A DNA stretch of 64,000 nt from an uncultured Bacteroidota bacterium (GCA_902784865.1 CACZWL010000011.1:16803-80802); one strand, 5' to 3'. Positions 16,722-26,270 are shown, counted from the stretch's first letter. Numbers and translations are program-made. The notes: generated by a model not told the origin, from the sequence alone.

Positions 16722-17377
16722 GCTTGCGGAGTCTCTTTTCGTGCGTTGCCTTTGCTGTTGTAGAGGTTCATAGTGCGGTCGATGCCCTGGGTGGCGAAGC
16801 ACCGTATGGCATCGCCGGCGAGGGCGACAGAGGCCTCGACGTCCGGCAGCTCGTCGGGCTTGAAAGCGCCGAGGACGTAGTCAATCTGGTGGCCGCGGCC
16901 GAAATTGCCGCCGATGCCTATGCGCAGGCGGTTGTAGGCCTGGGTGCCGAGGAGCGCCTCGATGTCGGCGAGGCCGTTGTGGCCGCCGGCGGCACCCTGC
17001 TTCTTGATGCGTATGATGCCGGGGTCGAGGGCAATGTCGTCGACAACGACCATCAGGTTCGGCAGCTCCACCTTCTCGGCCTGGAGCCAATACTTGACGG
17101 CCTTGCCGCTGAGGTTCATGAAAGTGGTGGGCTTGATGAGGACCAGCTGGCGGCCTTTGTGGCGCACCTCGGTGCGGTAGGCATGGCGCTCGAGGCTCCA
17201 GCGGGCGTCGGCCGCCTTGGCAAGGGCGTCGACGACCATGAAGCCGGCATTGTGGCGGGTCCCCTCGTACTCGGAACCCACGTTGCCCAGTCCCACTATG
17301 AGATATTTAGCCACTGCGTCGTTATTGTCGTATTCGTTTCGTTTACAGAATGATAAAATCCTATCCAGCAGTTTCAT
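16718..17377 (-). CDS. pth: Peptidyl-tRNA hydrolase
   Basis: Recycles peptidyl-tRNA. The catalytic region reads GLGNVGSEYEGTRHNAGF with the active-site His in TRHN, plus VVDDIALDPG and GGHNGL. From the ATG at 17377 the product is 219 aa and has about 20 residues before the usual core; a GTG at 17314 (VAKYLIVGLGN) would give the standard N-terminus, so the start is uncertain. The promoter region, including this ATG, is perfectly duplicated in tandem (17371-17476). First gene of a nine-gene operon that continues to the MBOAT gene at 7156. Confidence 0.94.
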   Translation of the reverse strand: MKLLDRILSFCKRNEYDNNDAVAKYLIVGLGNVGSEYEGTRHNAGFMVVDALAKAADARWSLERHAYRTEVRHKGRQLVLIKPTTFMNLSGKAVKYWLQAEKVELPNLMVVVDDIALDPGIIRIKKQGAAGGHNGLADIEALLGTQAYNRLRIGIGGNFGRGHQIDYVLGAFKPDELPDVEASVALAGDAIRCFATQGIDRTMNLYNSKGNARKETPQA

Positions 17378-17476
17378 CGTTCCGGAATTAAAGTGCAAAG
17401 ATACGATTTTTTTTATATATACGGTTTCATCGTTCCGGAATTAAAGTGCAAAGATACGATTTTTTTTATATATACG
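17371..17476 (-). repeat. Perfect 53-bp tandem duplication of the pth promoter
   Basis: Units 17371-17423 and 17424-17476 are identical. Each carries on the minus strand a TATCTTTGC -7 element (17395-17403 and 17448-17456) and an ATGAAA start context. The distal copy's ATG opens only a 5-codon frame (MKPYI). The result is two identical promoters in series upstream of pth. Confidence 0.95.
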
Positions 17477-17540
17477 AAGAGTCAATGTATAAAAAAAGAA
17501 AAAACATGCCCCCGAAGCGCCGGGCGACTGGCAGGCGACC

Positions 17541-17622
17541 GGTAGGTGTCTGGTAGGTGTCTGGTAGGTGAATACTTCGACTCTTTCCCATCATTTCCCA
17601 CCGATGGGAAAATCGGGGAACT
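17541..17622 (-). repeat. Dispersed element copy A
   Basis: Minus-strand copy of the five-copy element: GTTCCCCGATTTTCCCATC, imperfect palindrome CCCATCGGTGGG, then ATGATGGGAAAGAGTCGAAG and three 11-bp CTACCAGACAC units. It begins one base after the recQ stop and lies upstream of pth in the same orientation. Degenerate units continue to about 17521. Confidence 0.92.
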
Positions 17623-17623
17623 T

Positions 17624-19828
17624 CTAGTGTCCGAAGTGGGCCATGAACTTGATGCGCATGAGGCGGATTTCCTCCTCGGTGTAGTCGGGGTCGTCGGCGA
17701 ACTCTTCGTAGGCATCCTCGAGGGAGTCGGTCTCGGAGTTGCGCCAGTAGTCGAGCAGTTCGTCCTGATGCTCAGGCTCGATGACTTCGTTGATGTAGTA
17801 GTCGATGTTGAGCTTGGCGCCGCTTGAGATGATGTGTTCCATCTCGGTGAGGAGTTCGTCCATGCTGAGGCCTTTGCCCTCGGCGATGTCCTCGAGGCTC
17901 TTCTGGCGGTCGATGGCCTGGATGATGTAGACTTTGAGGCCCGACTTGTTGACGGCGCTTTTGACGACGATGTCCTGCGGGCGCTCGATGTCGTTGTCCT
18001 CGACATACTGGCGGATGAGATCGATGAAGGGCTGTCCGTATTTCTGCGCCTTGTTGATGCCGACGCCTGCGCAGTGGCTGAGTTCTTCGACGTTGCAGGG
18101 GTACTGCAGGGTCATGTCCTTGAGCGAGGTCTCGTCGAAGATGACGTAGGCTGGCAGTTTTTCGCGCGAGGCGATGCTTTTGCGGAGGCTCTTGAGCTGG
18201 ACGTAGAGAGCCTCGTCGCCTGCTGCCGAGCCGCCACCGCTGGCTGCCATCATCTCGTCGTCGTCGTCGGAGCCGTCGCCGGAGTAGTCGTGGTCGCAGG
18301 TGACGCTGATGCTGTAGGGCGACTTGATGAATTTGTGGCCTGCGGGGGTGAGGCGGAGCACGCCGTATTGCTCTATCTCCTTCTGCAGCAGGCCTTCGAA
18401 CTGTGCCTGACGGAGGACGGCTTTCCAGAAGAGGTCGTCGCGTTCGGTGCCGCTGCCGAAGGCCTCGAGCTGGTCGAGGTGGTAGGTTTTGGTGTTGCTG
18501 TTCTTGCGGCCCATGAGGACGTCGACGATATCCTTGGGTTTGAAGGCCTGCTTCATGGCGAGGACGGCCTCGAGGGCCATGGCCATTTCCTCCTTGGCCT
18601 CGACTTGGGGCTTGGGGTGGATGCAGTTGTCGCAGTTGCCGCAATAGGGTTCGTTGTAGGCTTCGCCGAAGTACTTGAGTATGTTGAGTCTGCGGCAGGC
18701 CGAGCTTTCGGCATAGGAGACCATCTCCTGGACGAGTTGCTTGGCCATTTCCTGCTCGGTGACGTTCTTGTCGGTGAAGAACTTATAGAGTTTTTCGACA
18801 TCCTGCTCGCTGTAGAAGGCTATGCAGCGGCCCTCGCCGCCGTCGCGGCCGGCGCGGCCGGTCTCCTGGTAGTAGCCCTCGATGCTCTTGGGGATGTCGT
18901 AGTGGATGACGAAACGGACGTCGGGTTTGTCGATACCCATGCCGAAAGCGATGGTGGCGACGATGACATCGACCTCTTCCATGAGGAACTTGTCCTGATT
19001 CTCGGCGCGCACCTTATTGTCGAGGCCGGCATGGTAGGGCAAGGCCTTTATGTCATTGATTACCAGCAGTTCGGCCACTTCTTCCACGCGCTTGCGTGTG
19101 AGGCAATATATAATGCCGCTCTTGCCGGGGTTCTCTTTGATGAAGCGGATGATTTCCTTGTGGAGCATCATAGGCTCGGTCGGCTTGGGGCGCACCTCGT
19201 AGTAGAGGTTGGGGCGGTTGAAGCTGGAGATGAAGGTCTTGGCATTGCCCATGCCGAGGTTCTTGATGATGTCCTGCTGCACCTTGGGGGTGGCCGAGGC
19301 GGTGAGGGTGAGGATGGGCACGCCGGGGTTGATGGCCTTGATGGCATCGCGCAGGCGTCGGTATTCGGGGCGGAAGTCGTGCCCCCACTCCGAGATGCAG
19401 TGCGCCTCGTCGATGGCGAAGAACGATATCTTGATTTGCTTCAGGAACTCGACCGTTTCCTCCTTCGAGAGGGTCTCCGGGGCCACGTAGAGCAGCTTGG
19501 TGTCGCCCTTGAGGAGGTCCTCCTTCACCTCGGCCACCTGCGCCCGCGAGAGCGAGGAGTTGAGGAAGTGGGCAACGCAGTGGTTGCCAGAGGTATAGCG
19601 AACGGCATCGACCTGATTCTTCATCAGTGCGATGAGTGGCGAGACGACAATGGCTATGCCTTCGCACATCATGGCCGGCAACTGGTAGCAGAGGCTTTTG
19701 CCGCCGCCGGTGGGCATGATGACGAAGGTGTCGTGCCCCTCGAGGAGGCTGCGGATGATGGCTTCCTGGTCGCCTTTGAACTGGTCAAAGCCGAATATTT
19801 CCTTCAAATATTTATGCAAATCAACCAT
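17624..19828 (-). CDS. recQ: ATP-dependent DNA helicase RecQ
   Basis: 734 aa. Superfamily 2 helicase motifs: TGGGKSLCYQLPA (Walker A), AIDEAHCISEWGHDFRPEY (DEAH box), TLTASATP, and ETGRAGRDG (motif VI). Four Cys of the RecQ zinc site appear around residues 378-401 (CRRLNILKYFG, CGNCDNC), followed by an RQC winged helix and an HRDC domain (YVQLKSLRKSIASREKLPAY). The C-terminal 100 residues resemble the HTH_40 extension typical of long Bacteroidota RecQ. A role in recombination and fork repair is known for the family. Divergent from kdsD; promoter at about 19876. Confidence 0.96.
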   Translation of the reverse strand: MVDLHKYLKEIFGFDQFKGDQEAIIRSLLEGHDTFVIMPTGGGKSLCYQLPAMMCEGIAIVVSPLIALMKNQVDAVRYTSGNHCVAHFLNSSLSRAQVAEVKEDLLKGDTKLLYVAPETLSKEETVEFLKQIKISFFAIDEAHCISEWGHDFRPEYRRLRDAIKAINPGVPILTLTASATPKVQQDIIKNLGMGNAKTFISSFNRPNLYYEVRPKPTEPMMLHKEIIRFIKENPGKSGIIYCLTRKRVEEVAELLVINDIKALPYHAGLDNKVRAENQDKFLMEEVDVIVATIAFGMGIDKPDVRFVIHYDIPKSIEGYYQETGRAGRDGGEGRCIAFYSEQDVEKLYKFFTDKNVTEQEMAKQLVQEMVSYAESSACRRLNILKYFGEAYNEPYCGNCDNCIHPKPQVEAKEEMAMALEAVLAMKQAFKPKDIVDVLMGRKNSNTKTYHLDQLEAFGSGTERDDLFWKAVLRQAQFEGLLQKEIEQYGVLRLTPAGHKFIKSPYSISVTCDHDYSGDGSDDDDEMMAASGGGSAAGDEALYVQLKSLRKSIASREKLPAYVIFDETSLKDMTLQYPCNVEELSHCAGVGINKAQKYGQPFIDLIRQYVEDNDIERPQDIVVKSAVNKSGLKVYIIQAIDRQKSLEDIAEGKGLSMDELLTEMEHIISSGAKLNIDYYINEVIEPEHQDELLDYWRNSETDSLEDAYEEFADDPDYTEEEIRLMRIKFMAHFGH

Positions 19829-19875
19829 GTTTCACAATATTTTTTGCAAAGGAACGTTATCCTAATTCAGTTTTA

Positions 19876-19883
19876 CAAAGATA
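19876..19883 (-). promoter_or_regulatory. -7 element of recQ promoter
   Basis: TATCTTTG on the minus strand 48 nt upstream of the recQ ATG, with T-rich DNA at the -33 position. Confidence 0.55.
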
Positions 19884-19918
19884 GTCAAAAAAATTGAACT
19901 AACAAAATATTTTTCTCA

Positions 19919-20877
19919 GTGAAGAGCCGTGAAGAGATAAAACATATTGCATATCAGGTGATTGCGGACGAAAAAAAAGCTATCGAAAATCTGCATTCAC
20001 GCATCGGAGATGCCTTTGCCGAGGCTGTTGAAATCCTTTTTTCGACCTCCGGACGCGTCGTTGTGACGGGTATCGGGAAGAGCGCCAACATCGCCACGAA
20101 GATTGTCTCGACCCTCAACTCGACGGGCACCCCTGCCCTCTTCATGCACGCCGCCGATGCCATCCACGGCGACCTCGGCATGGTGCGCCCCGGCGACGTG
20201 GTCATCTGCATCTCCAAGAGCGGCAACACGCCTGAGGTCAAGGTACTTGTGCCGCTGATCAAGAACTTCGGCAACAAGCTGATAGCCATCGTCGGCAACA
20301 CCGACTCGTATCTGGCCCACGAGGCCGACATCGTGCTCGACACCACGGTCGACCACGAGGCCTGCCCCAACAACCTGGCGCCCACAAGCAGCACCACGGC
20401 TCAGCTCGTCATGGGCGACGCCCTGGCCGTGGCCCTCATCGAGTGCCGCAACTTCTCGGCGCGCGACTTTGCCCGCTTCCACCCCGGCGGCGCCCTCGGC
20501 AAGCAGCTCTACCTCCGCGTCAGCGACCTCTACCTGCAGAACGAGCGCCCCCTCGTCGGCCCCGACACCCCCATCCAGGAAACCATCCTCGAGATGACCT
20601 CCAAGCGCCTCGGCTGCACCGTCGTCGCCGACCACGACCGCATCCTCGGCATCATCACCGACGGCGACCTGCGCCGCATGATGCAGACCTTCCACGCTCC
20701 GCTGACGGCCTCCGACATCATGAACCACAACCCCAAGACCATACGCGACACCGAGTACGCCGTCAGCGCCCTGCAGATGATGCGCGCCAACGCCATCACC
20801 CAGCTCATCGTCGTCGACGCCGACGACCGCTACCTCGGCATCGTACACATTCACGACATACTCAGAGAAGGCATCCT

Positions 20878-20881
<4 letters not shown>
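19919..20881 (+). CDS. kdsD: Arabinose-5-phosphate isomerase
   Basis: 320 aa. An N-terminal SIS domain ([40 protein letters not shown]) is followed by two CBS domains ([40 protein letters not shown]). It converts ribulose-5-phosphate to arabinose-5-phosphate for Kdo synthesis, consistent with the adjacent lptB and LPS function. The start codon is GTG ([12 protein letters not shown]); no closer ATG fits. The stop overlaps the lptB ATG by 3 nt. The upstream promoter is weak by eye and shares the divergent region with recQ. Confidence 0.94.
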
Positions 20882-21723
<842 letters not shown>

Positions 21724-21756
21724 CCTCGGCCCAATCCGCCCTGCGCACCGCACAAA

Positions 21757-21806
21757 AAGAATCCACGCAGACCGTTGCAACTGGTCTGCGTGGACTCGTT
21801 TTTCTC
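21757..21806. terminator. Bidirectional terminator after lptB
   Basis: A 12-bp stem, TCCACGCAGACC (21762-21773) with GGTCTGCGTGGA (21783-21794), is followed by CTCGTTTTTCTC on plus and ATTCTTTTTGTG on minus. It serves lptB and the convergent small gene at 21827. Confidence 0.88.
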
Positions 21807-21826
21807 GCTGGATCACAGCGGATTGC

Positions 21827-22027
21827 CTAGTTCAAGGAGAGCTTCATCTGCATCCCCCCAGCCTCGACATGCTGGTAGCAGCGGGCAAAACCCATAATGT
21901 TCTGGAGTATCTGCTCCGAGGGTTGTATGGTTGTGCTTGCAGAGGTCGGAAATGTGTCCGCCGGGATGAATTCGTATTCCTGCATCATACGCGCCTTTAA
22001 TTGGTTGAACATTAATTTTAACACCAT
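21827..22027 (-). CDS. Small hypothetical protein (66 aa)
   Basis: 66 aa, mixed composition with no signal peptide or membrane segment: MVLKLMFNQLKARMMQEY at the start and MGFARCYQHVEAGGMQ near the end. It is smaller and more AT-rich than its neighbours. A bidirectional terminator just past its stop, with a T-run on the minus side, supports a transcribed minus-strand gene. The start could also be the ATG at 22012. I do not recognise the family. No strong promoter is visible in the 200 bp upstream, which hold the 29-bp dispersed repeat. Confidence 0.55.
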   Translation of the reverse strand: MVLKLMFNQLKARMMQEYEFIPADTFPTSASTTIQPSEQILQNIMGFARCYQHVEAGGMQMKLSLN

Positions 22028-22221
22028 AATAACTACCCACGAAGAAAAATATTGTGCCGAGATGAAAATTTAACATTTCACCCCCCGGGCCGGCCCCGGC
22101 CAGGGCAATAGCAAGGCAAACTTTAAGCAAACTTTGATACCTCTAAGATGCTGACAATCAGCGGTCGGAAAAAGTGACTTTTTGGTCCCTTTTCCGATTT
22201 TCGGAACCGTTTTTTCAAAAT
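22028..22221. other. Intergenic stretch upstream of dapB
   Basis: About 190 bp without a convincing gene. It contains the dispersed repeat at 22112-22165 and GC-rich CCGGGCCGGCCCCGGCC. A 64-residue frame on the minus strand (22070-22264) is mostly repeat and is not supported. Confidence 0.5.
22112..22165. repeat. Dispersed GCAAACTTT repeat, copy 1
   Basis: 29 bp identical to 55337-55365, built on the direct repeat GCAAACTTTAAGCAAACTTT. It is followed in both loci by a related CTnAnATnCTG-n5-CAGnGGT tail that can form a small hairpin. Confidence 0.85.
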
Positions 22222-22224
22222 AAA

Positions 22225-22257
22225 TTTTGCCATATCGGACAACCTTCGTATCTTTGC
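22225..22257 (+). promoter_or_regulatory. Promoter of dapB operon
   Basis: TTTTGCC and TATCTTTGC with 19-bp spacing, 19 nt before the dapB ATG; a strong consensus match. Confidence 0.85.
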
Positions 22258-22275
22258 AGCCCAATTCAGAAACCT

Positions 22276-22959
22276 ATGAACATAGCACTAATAGGATACG
22301 GCCGCATGGGCCACGCCATCGAGGGCCTCGCCGCCGGGCGCGGCCACACCGTCGTTTGCACCGTCGACAACGAGGCCGAGTGGGGCGCCAAAGCCGAGGC
22401 CCTCGGCAGCGCCGACGTCGCCATCGAGTTCACCACCCCCGCCACCGCCGTGGCCAACATACGGCGCTGCTTCGGCCTCGGCCTCCCCGTTGTCTGCGGC
22501 ACCACTGGCTGGGATGCCGACCTCGACGCCGTCGCCGCGCAGTGCCGCGCCGGAGGCCACGCCCTCTTCACCGCCTCCAACTTCAGCCTCGGCATGAACA
22601 TCATGTTCGAACTCAACGAGCGGCTGGCCACCCTCATGCGCGGACGCGACAGCTACCGCGTCGACATCGTCGAGACCCACCACATCCACAAGCTCGACGC
22701 CCCCAGCGGCACCGCCCTCACCCTGGCCCGCCAGATTGCCGCGGCCACAGACCGTCCTCTCGACGCCATACCCATCGAGTCGGTCCGCCAAGGCGAAGTG
22801 CCCGGCACCCACACCGTGACCTACCGCAGCGACATCGACACCCTCAGCCTCACCCACGAAGCCCACAGCCGCCAGGGCCTGGCCCTCGGCGCGCTCCTCG
22901 CCGCCGAGTTCCTCGTCGGCCGCCAAGGGCACTTCACCATGAAAGACCTCCTGCATTGA
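22276..22959 (+). CDS. dapB: 4-hydroxy-tetrahydrodipicolinate reductase
   Basis: 227 aa. The NAD(P) fold starts at once (MNIALIGYGRMGHAIEG), EFTTPATAVAN follows, and the catalytic segment is ETHHIHKLDAPSGTALTLA with the His-His pair and the Lys of the family. It reduces hydroxytetrahydrodipicolinate in lysine and meso-diaminopimelate synthesis. At 227 aa it is shorter than the 250-270 aa of proteobacterial DapB, typical for Bacteroidota. The start at 22276 follows a strong promoter by 19 nt; an upstream in-frame ATG at 22174 precedes the promoter. The stop overlaps the TTG start of the permease gene. Confidence 0.96.
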   Translation: MNIALIGYGRMGHAIEGLAAGRGHTVVCTVDNEAEWGAKAEALGSADVAIEFTTPATAVANIRRCFGLGLPVVCGTTGWDADLDAVAAQCRAGGHALFTASNFSLGMNIMFELNERLATLMRGRDSYRVDIVETHHIHKLDAPSGTALTLARQIAAATDRPLDAIPIESVRQGEVPGTHTVTYRSDIDTLSLTHEAHSRQGLALGALLAAEFLVGRQGHFTMKDLLH

Positions 22960-23930
22960 AACCCGCCGCCACACACCGCGCCAACCCCTGGGTCCTTGCC
23001 GGGCTCTCGCTGCTGCTTCTGGCCGCCATCGCCGTCTGCTGCCTCTTCGGTGCCGTCGACTTTGCCTGGGCCGACCTCTGGCGCTCGCCCATCTTCCTCC
23101 AGCTGCGCCTGCCGCGCGTGCTCATGAGCGCCCTCGTCGGCGCCGTCCTCTCGGTCTGCGGCGCAGCCTACCAGAGCATATTCCGCAACCCCCTGACCGA
23201 CCCCTACGTCCTCGGCGTCAGCAGCGGAGCCTCGCTCGGTGCCGCCGTGGCCATCCTCCTGGGCCTCGAGGCCTTCTTCTGGGGTGTCGGCGGCTTCGCG
23301 CTTGCCTCGGCGCTGGCCACCGTGCTGCTCATCTACAAGATAGCCTCCATCGGCAACCGCATGCACACCACCACGCTGCTCCTCACCGGCGTGTGCCTCA
23401 CGCTGCTCATCTCCGCCCTCATCTCCTTCCTCATGGTCCTCAACCAAGAGAAGATGGACGCCATCATCTTCTGGACCATGGGCTCCTTCGGCTCCTCGTC
23501 GTGGACCGACGTGGCCATCATGGCCCCTGTGGCGCTGGTCGGCATGGGCATCGTCCTTTTCTACAGCCGCGACCTCAACCTGCTCCTTGCCGGCAGCGAG
23601 GCCGCCCGCAGCATGGGCGTCGAGGTTGAGCGCGTCAAGCGCACTCTGCTGCTGACCACGACACTCATGGTCGCCTTCGCCGTCAGTTCCTGCGGCGTCA
23701 TCGGCTTCGTCGGCCTCATCGTGCCCCACGCCGTGCGCCTCGTCGCCGGGCCCGACAACCGCCGCGTCGTCCCCTACTCCATCCTCTGCGGTGCCATCTT
23801 CGTACTCCTCTCCGACACCCTGGCACGCACCCTCCTCCGCCCCAGCGAGCTGCCCGTCGGAAGCCTCACCTCCATAGTCGGCGCCCCGCTCTTCATCTAC
23901 CTCCTCTATAAGAACAAGAAGTCCTTCTGA
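22956..23930 (+). CDS. FecCD/BtuC-type ABC transporter permease
   Basis: 324 aa with about nine hydrophobic segments. Family motifs: RLPRVLMSALVGAVLSVCGAAYQ, NPLTDPYVLGVSSGASLGA and GVIGFVGLIVPHAVRL, diagnostic for permeases importing iron-siderophore, haem or cobalamin. The best start is a TTG (LKPAATHRANPW) overlapping the dapB stop, since no ATG precedes the first membrane helix. The ATPase gene follows after 3 nt. No periplasmic binding protein or TonB receptor lies nearby, so the substrate cannot be assigned. Confidence 0.9.
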   Translation: MKPAATHRANPWVLAGLSLLLLAAIAVCCLFGAVDFAWADLWRSPIFLQLRLPRVLMSALVGAVLSVCGAAYQSIFRNPLTDPYVLGVSSGASLGAAVAILLGLEAFFWGVGGFALASALATVLLIYKIASIGNRMHTTTLLLTGVCLTLLISALISFLMVLNQEKMDAIIFWTMGSFGSSSWTDVAIMAPVALVGMGIVLFYSRDLNLLLAGSEAARSMGVEVERVKRTLLLTTTLMVAFAVSSCGVIGFVGLIVPHAVRLVAGPDNRRVVPYSILCGAIFVLLSDTLARTLLRPSELPVGSLTSIVGAPLFIYLLYKNKKSF

Positions 23931-23933
23931 CCC

Positions 23934-24677
23934 ATGATACAGCTCAGCCACCTCAGCCTCAACTTCGCCGACCGCACCGTGCTGCGCGACATCGACTGCA
24001 CGCTGCAGCCCGGCCGCATCACCGCCCTCATGGGCCCCAACGGCTGCGGCAAGACCACCCTCTTGCGCTGCATAGGCGGCCTGCTGACGCCTGACGGCGG
24101 ACAGGTGCTCATCGACGGCCTGCCCGTGCGCGACTATCCCGCACGCCTCCTGGCACAAAAGGTGGCCTTCGTGCGCCAGCATGCGCAGACCGACTTCGAC
24201 TTCTCCGCTTTCGAGACCGTCCTCATGGGACGCAACCCCTACCAGCGACGCCTGCAGAACGAGAGCCAGGCCGACTGGGACATCGTCGAGCAATGCATGC
24301 GGCAGACCGCCACCTGGCACCTCCGCTTCGCCAAGCCCGCACAGATGAGCGGCGGCGAGCTGCAGCGCGTCATGATTGCACGCGCCCTGGCTCAGCAGAC
24401 GCCCGTCCTGCTGCTCGACGAGCCTGTCTCCAACCTCGATATCGCCCATCAGCTCGAAATCATGCGCCTCCTCAGGCAGGCCTCCGACAAGACCATCCTC
24501 ATCGTTATCCACGACCTCAACCTCGCCCTGCAGTTCTGCGACGACCTGCTCCTCGTCCACGACGGGCACCTGCTCTTCCACGGCCCCATAGCCCAAGGCC
24601 TCACGCCGGAAAACATACGCAGCGTCTACGGCGTCGAGTCGCACACCGCCGAAGGCCGCATACTCTTCGATTACTGA
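23934..24677 (+). CDS. FecE/BtuD-type ABC transporter ATP-binding protein
   Basis: 247 aa. Walker A GPNGCGKTTLLRCIGG, Q-loop VAFVRQHAQTDFDF, signature MSGGELQRVMIARALAQQ, Walker B VLLLDEPVSNLDI and switch His IVIHDLNLALQF. The length and the ALxQ, MGRNPYQ segments match the ATPases of iron-complex and vitamin B12 importers. It is the partner of the permease encoded 3 nt upstream. The downstream gene for an exported NlpC/P60 protein begins 10 nt later, so all may be on the dapB transcript. Confidence 0.92.
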   Translation: MIQLSHLSLNFADRTVLRDIDCTLQPGRITALMGPNGCGKTTLLRCIGGLLTPDGGQVLIDGLPVRDYPARLLAQKVAFVRQHAQTDFDFSAFETVLMGRNPYQRRLQNESQADWDIVEQCMRQTATWHLRFAKPAQMSGGELQRVMIARALAQQTPVLLLDEPVSNLDIAHQLEIMRLLRQASDKTILIVIHDLNLALQFCDDLLLVHDGHLLFHGPIAQGLTPENIRSVYGVESHTAEGRILFDY

Positions 24678-24687
24678 CCCCGCTGAC

Positions 24688-26235
24688 ATGAACCCACGAC
24701 GCATACTGCTCACGCTGCTTCTGGCGCTCCTCGCCGCGCCGCTGGCCGCACAAAGTTCGCCGCCGTTGCGCGACGACATCTCTGCCGACTCGCTCCTGGC
24801 CGAGGCCAACAGGCACATCGGCGTGCCCTACCACTACAGCGGCAAGACCCCCAAAGGCTTCGACTGCGCAGGCTTCGTCCGCTACGTCTACGGCCGCTTC
24901 GGCGTCTCGCTGCCGGCCTCCTCGCGCGACCAGTACCCGCAGGGCCAGCCTGTCAAGGTCGACGAACTACTGCCCGGCGACCTCGTCTTCTTCGGCGGGC
25001 GCATGCGCACCCACACCATAGGCCACGTCGGCATAGTCACCGCCGCCGCCAGCAACGGCTACAGCTTCATCCACGCCGCCAGCACCGGCGTGCGCATATC
25101 GCTCTCGTCCGAGGACTACTACGCCAAGCGCTACCTCGGCGCCTGCCGCATCCTGGCCCCGTCGGCCCCCTCCCCGCCTCCGGCACCGGCTCCGCAACCC
25201 GCCGGACAGCCGCAGCCGCCACCCGAACCCCTGCCGCCGCCAGACACCGTCTTCTCCATCGCCATGGTGGGCGACATCATGCTCGGCACCGACTTCCCCA
25301 AACCCATGCTGCCCCTCCACGGCGGCCGACAGCTCTTCTCCGACGCCGCCCCCATCCTCAGCGCCGCCGACATAGCCATCGGCAACCTCGAGGGGGTCTT
25401 CTGCGACACCATTCCGCAATGCCGAAAAAAGGAGGGCCAGTACTCCTATGCCTTCCGCACTCCGCCCGAATACGCACAGCTCCTGCAGCAGGCCGGCTTC
25501 GACTTCCTCTCGCTGGCCAACAACCACAGCTACGACTTCGGCCTTGCCGGCACTCGCCAGACCATGGTGCGCCTCGACAGCCTCGGCATACGCTACGCCG
25601 GCATCCGCGACATCTGCGACATCGCCCTCCTCCGCATCGACAGCACCACCTTCGGCTTCGCCTCGTTCGGCCACAACAGCCACACCCCGCGCCTCACCGA
25701 CTCCGCCGCCGTCCGCCGCATACTGGAACCCCTACGCTACGCTTGCGACATCCTCGTCGTCTCCTTCCACGGCGGCGGCGAAGGGCACGCCTTCCGGCAC
25801 CTGCCCGACAGCACCGAGAGGTACCTCGACGAGAACCGCGGCCACCTGCGGCGCTTCGCCCACCTCTGCGTCGACCTCGGCGCCGACATCGTCCACGGCC
25901 ACGGGCCACACGTCTGCCGCGCCATGGAGGTCTACCGCGGACGCCTCATAGCCTACAGCCTGGGCAACTTCTGCACCCCGGTGGGCATCAACCTCCAGGG
26001 CTATGCCGCCCACGCCCCCATCGTCACGGCACGCATCGGACGCAGCGGCACGCTCATCGACGGCCGCATCCACTCCTTCCTCCAGCCCTACCGCAAAGGG
26101 CCGCGCCCCGACCCCGAGAACACCGCAGCAAAAAACATCCGCTCGCTCACCTTCGACGACTTCGACGACCCACACATCGCCATCGACGACGACGGCTTTT
26201 TTCGCCCCACGGACGAGACTGTTGAAAACCAGTAG
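24688..26235 (+). CDS. Exported NlpC/P60 peptidase fused to CapA-like domain
   Basis: 515 aa with a signal peptide (MNPRRILLTLLLALLAAPLAAQ). Residues 35-145 are an NlpC/P60 domain: GVPYHYSG, FDCAGFVRYVYG with the catalytic Cys, LPGDLVFFGG and GHVGIV with the His. A Pro-rich linker (about 155-188) leads to a CapA/PGA_cap metallophosphatase-like domain: AMVGDIMLGTD, IAIGNLEGVF, LANNHSYDFG, VSFHGGGEG and HGHGPHVCRAME. The first half cleaves peptide bonds in the wall; the second is related to poly-gamma-glutamate synthesis proteins. The fusion is unusual. A start 10 nt after the ATPase gene suggests co-transcription. Confidence 0.88.
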   Translation: MNPRRILLTLLLALLAAPLAAQSSPPLRDDISADSLLAEANRHIGVPYHYSGKTPKGFDCAGFVRYVYGRFGVSLPASSRDQYPQGQPVKVDELLPGDLVFFGGRMRTHTIGHVGIVTAAASNGYSFIHAASTGVRISLSSEDYYAKRYLGACRILAPSAPSPPPAPAPQPAGQPQPPPEPLPPPDTVFSIAMVGDIMLGTDFPKPMLPLHGGRQLFSDAAPILSAADIAIGNLEGVFCDTIPQCRKKEGQYSYAFRTPPEYAQLLQQAGFDFLSLANNHSYDFGLAGTRQTMVRLDSLGIRYAGIRDICDIALLRIDSTTFGFASFGHNSHTPRLTDSAAVRRILEPLRYACDILVVSFHGGGEGHAFRHLPDSTERYLDENRGHLRRFAHLCVDLGADIVHGHGPHVCRAMEVYRGRLIAYSLGNFCTPVGINLQGYAAHAPIVTARIGRSGTLIDGRIHSFLQPYRKGPRPDPENTAAKNIRSLTFDDFDDPHIAIDDDGFFRPTDETVENQ

Positions 26236-26270
26236 TTTGCGGAGCAACCTGTTCAAATCGTGCCGGGTTG

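Noticed and set aside
17834-19897. 687-residue open frame on the plus strand opposite recQ
   Set aside because: Antisense shadow of a GC-rich gene: low-complexity VAGDA/FVEG composition, while recQ motifs are complete on the minus strand.
22070-22264. 64-aa minus-strand frame upstream of dapB
   Set aside because: Mostly translation of the GCAAACTTT repeat (IKVCLKFA, also seen at 55331-55375); it crosses the dapB promoter.
22821-24818. 665-residue open frame on the minus strand opposite the ABC transporter genes
   Set aside because: Antisense shadow; composition dominated by Glu, Gly and Ala, no motifs, and it spans three well-supported plus-strand genes.
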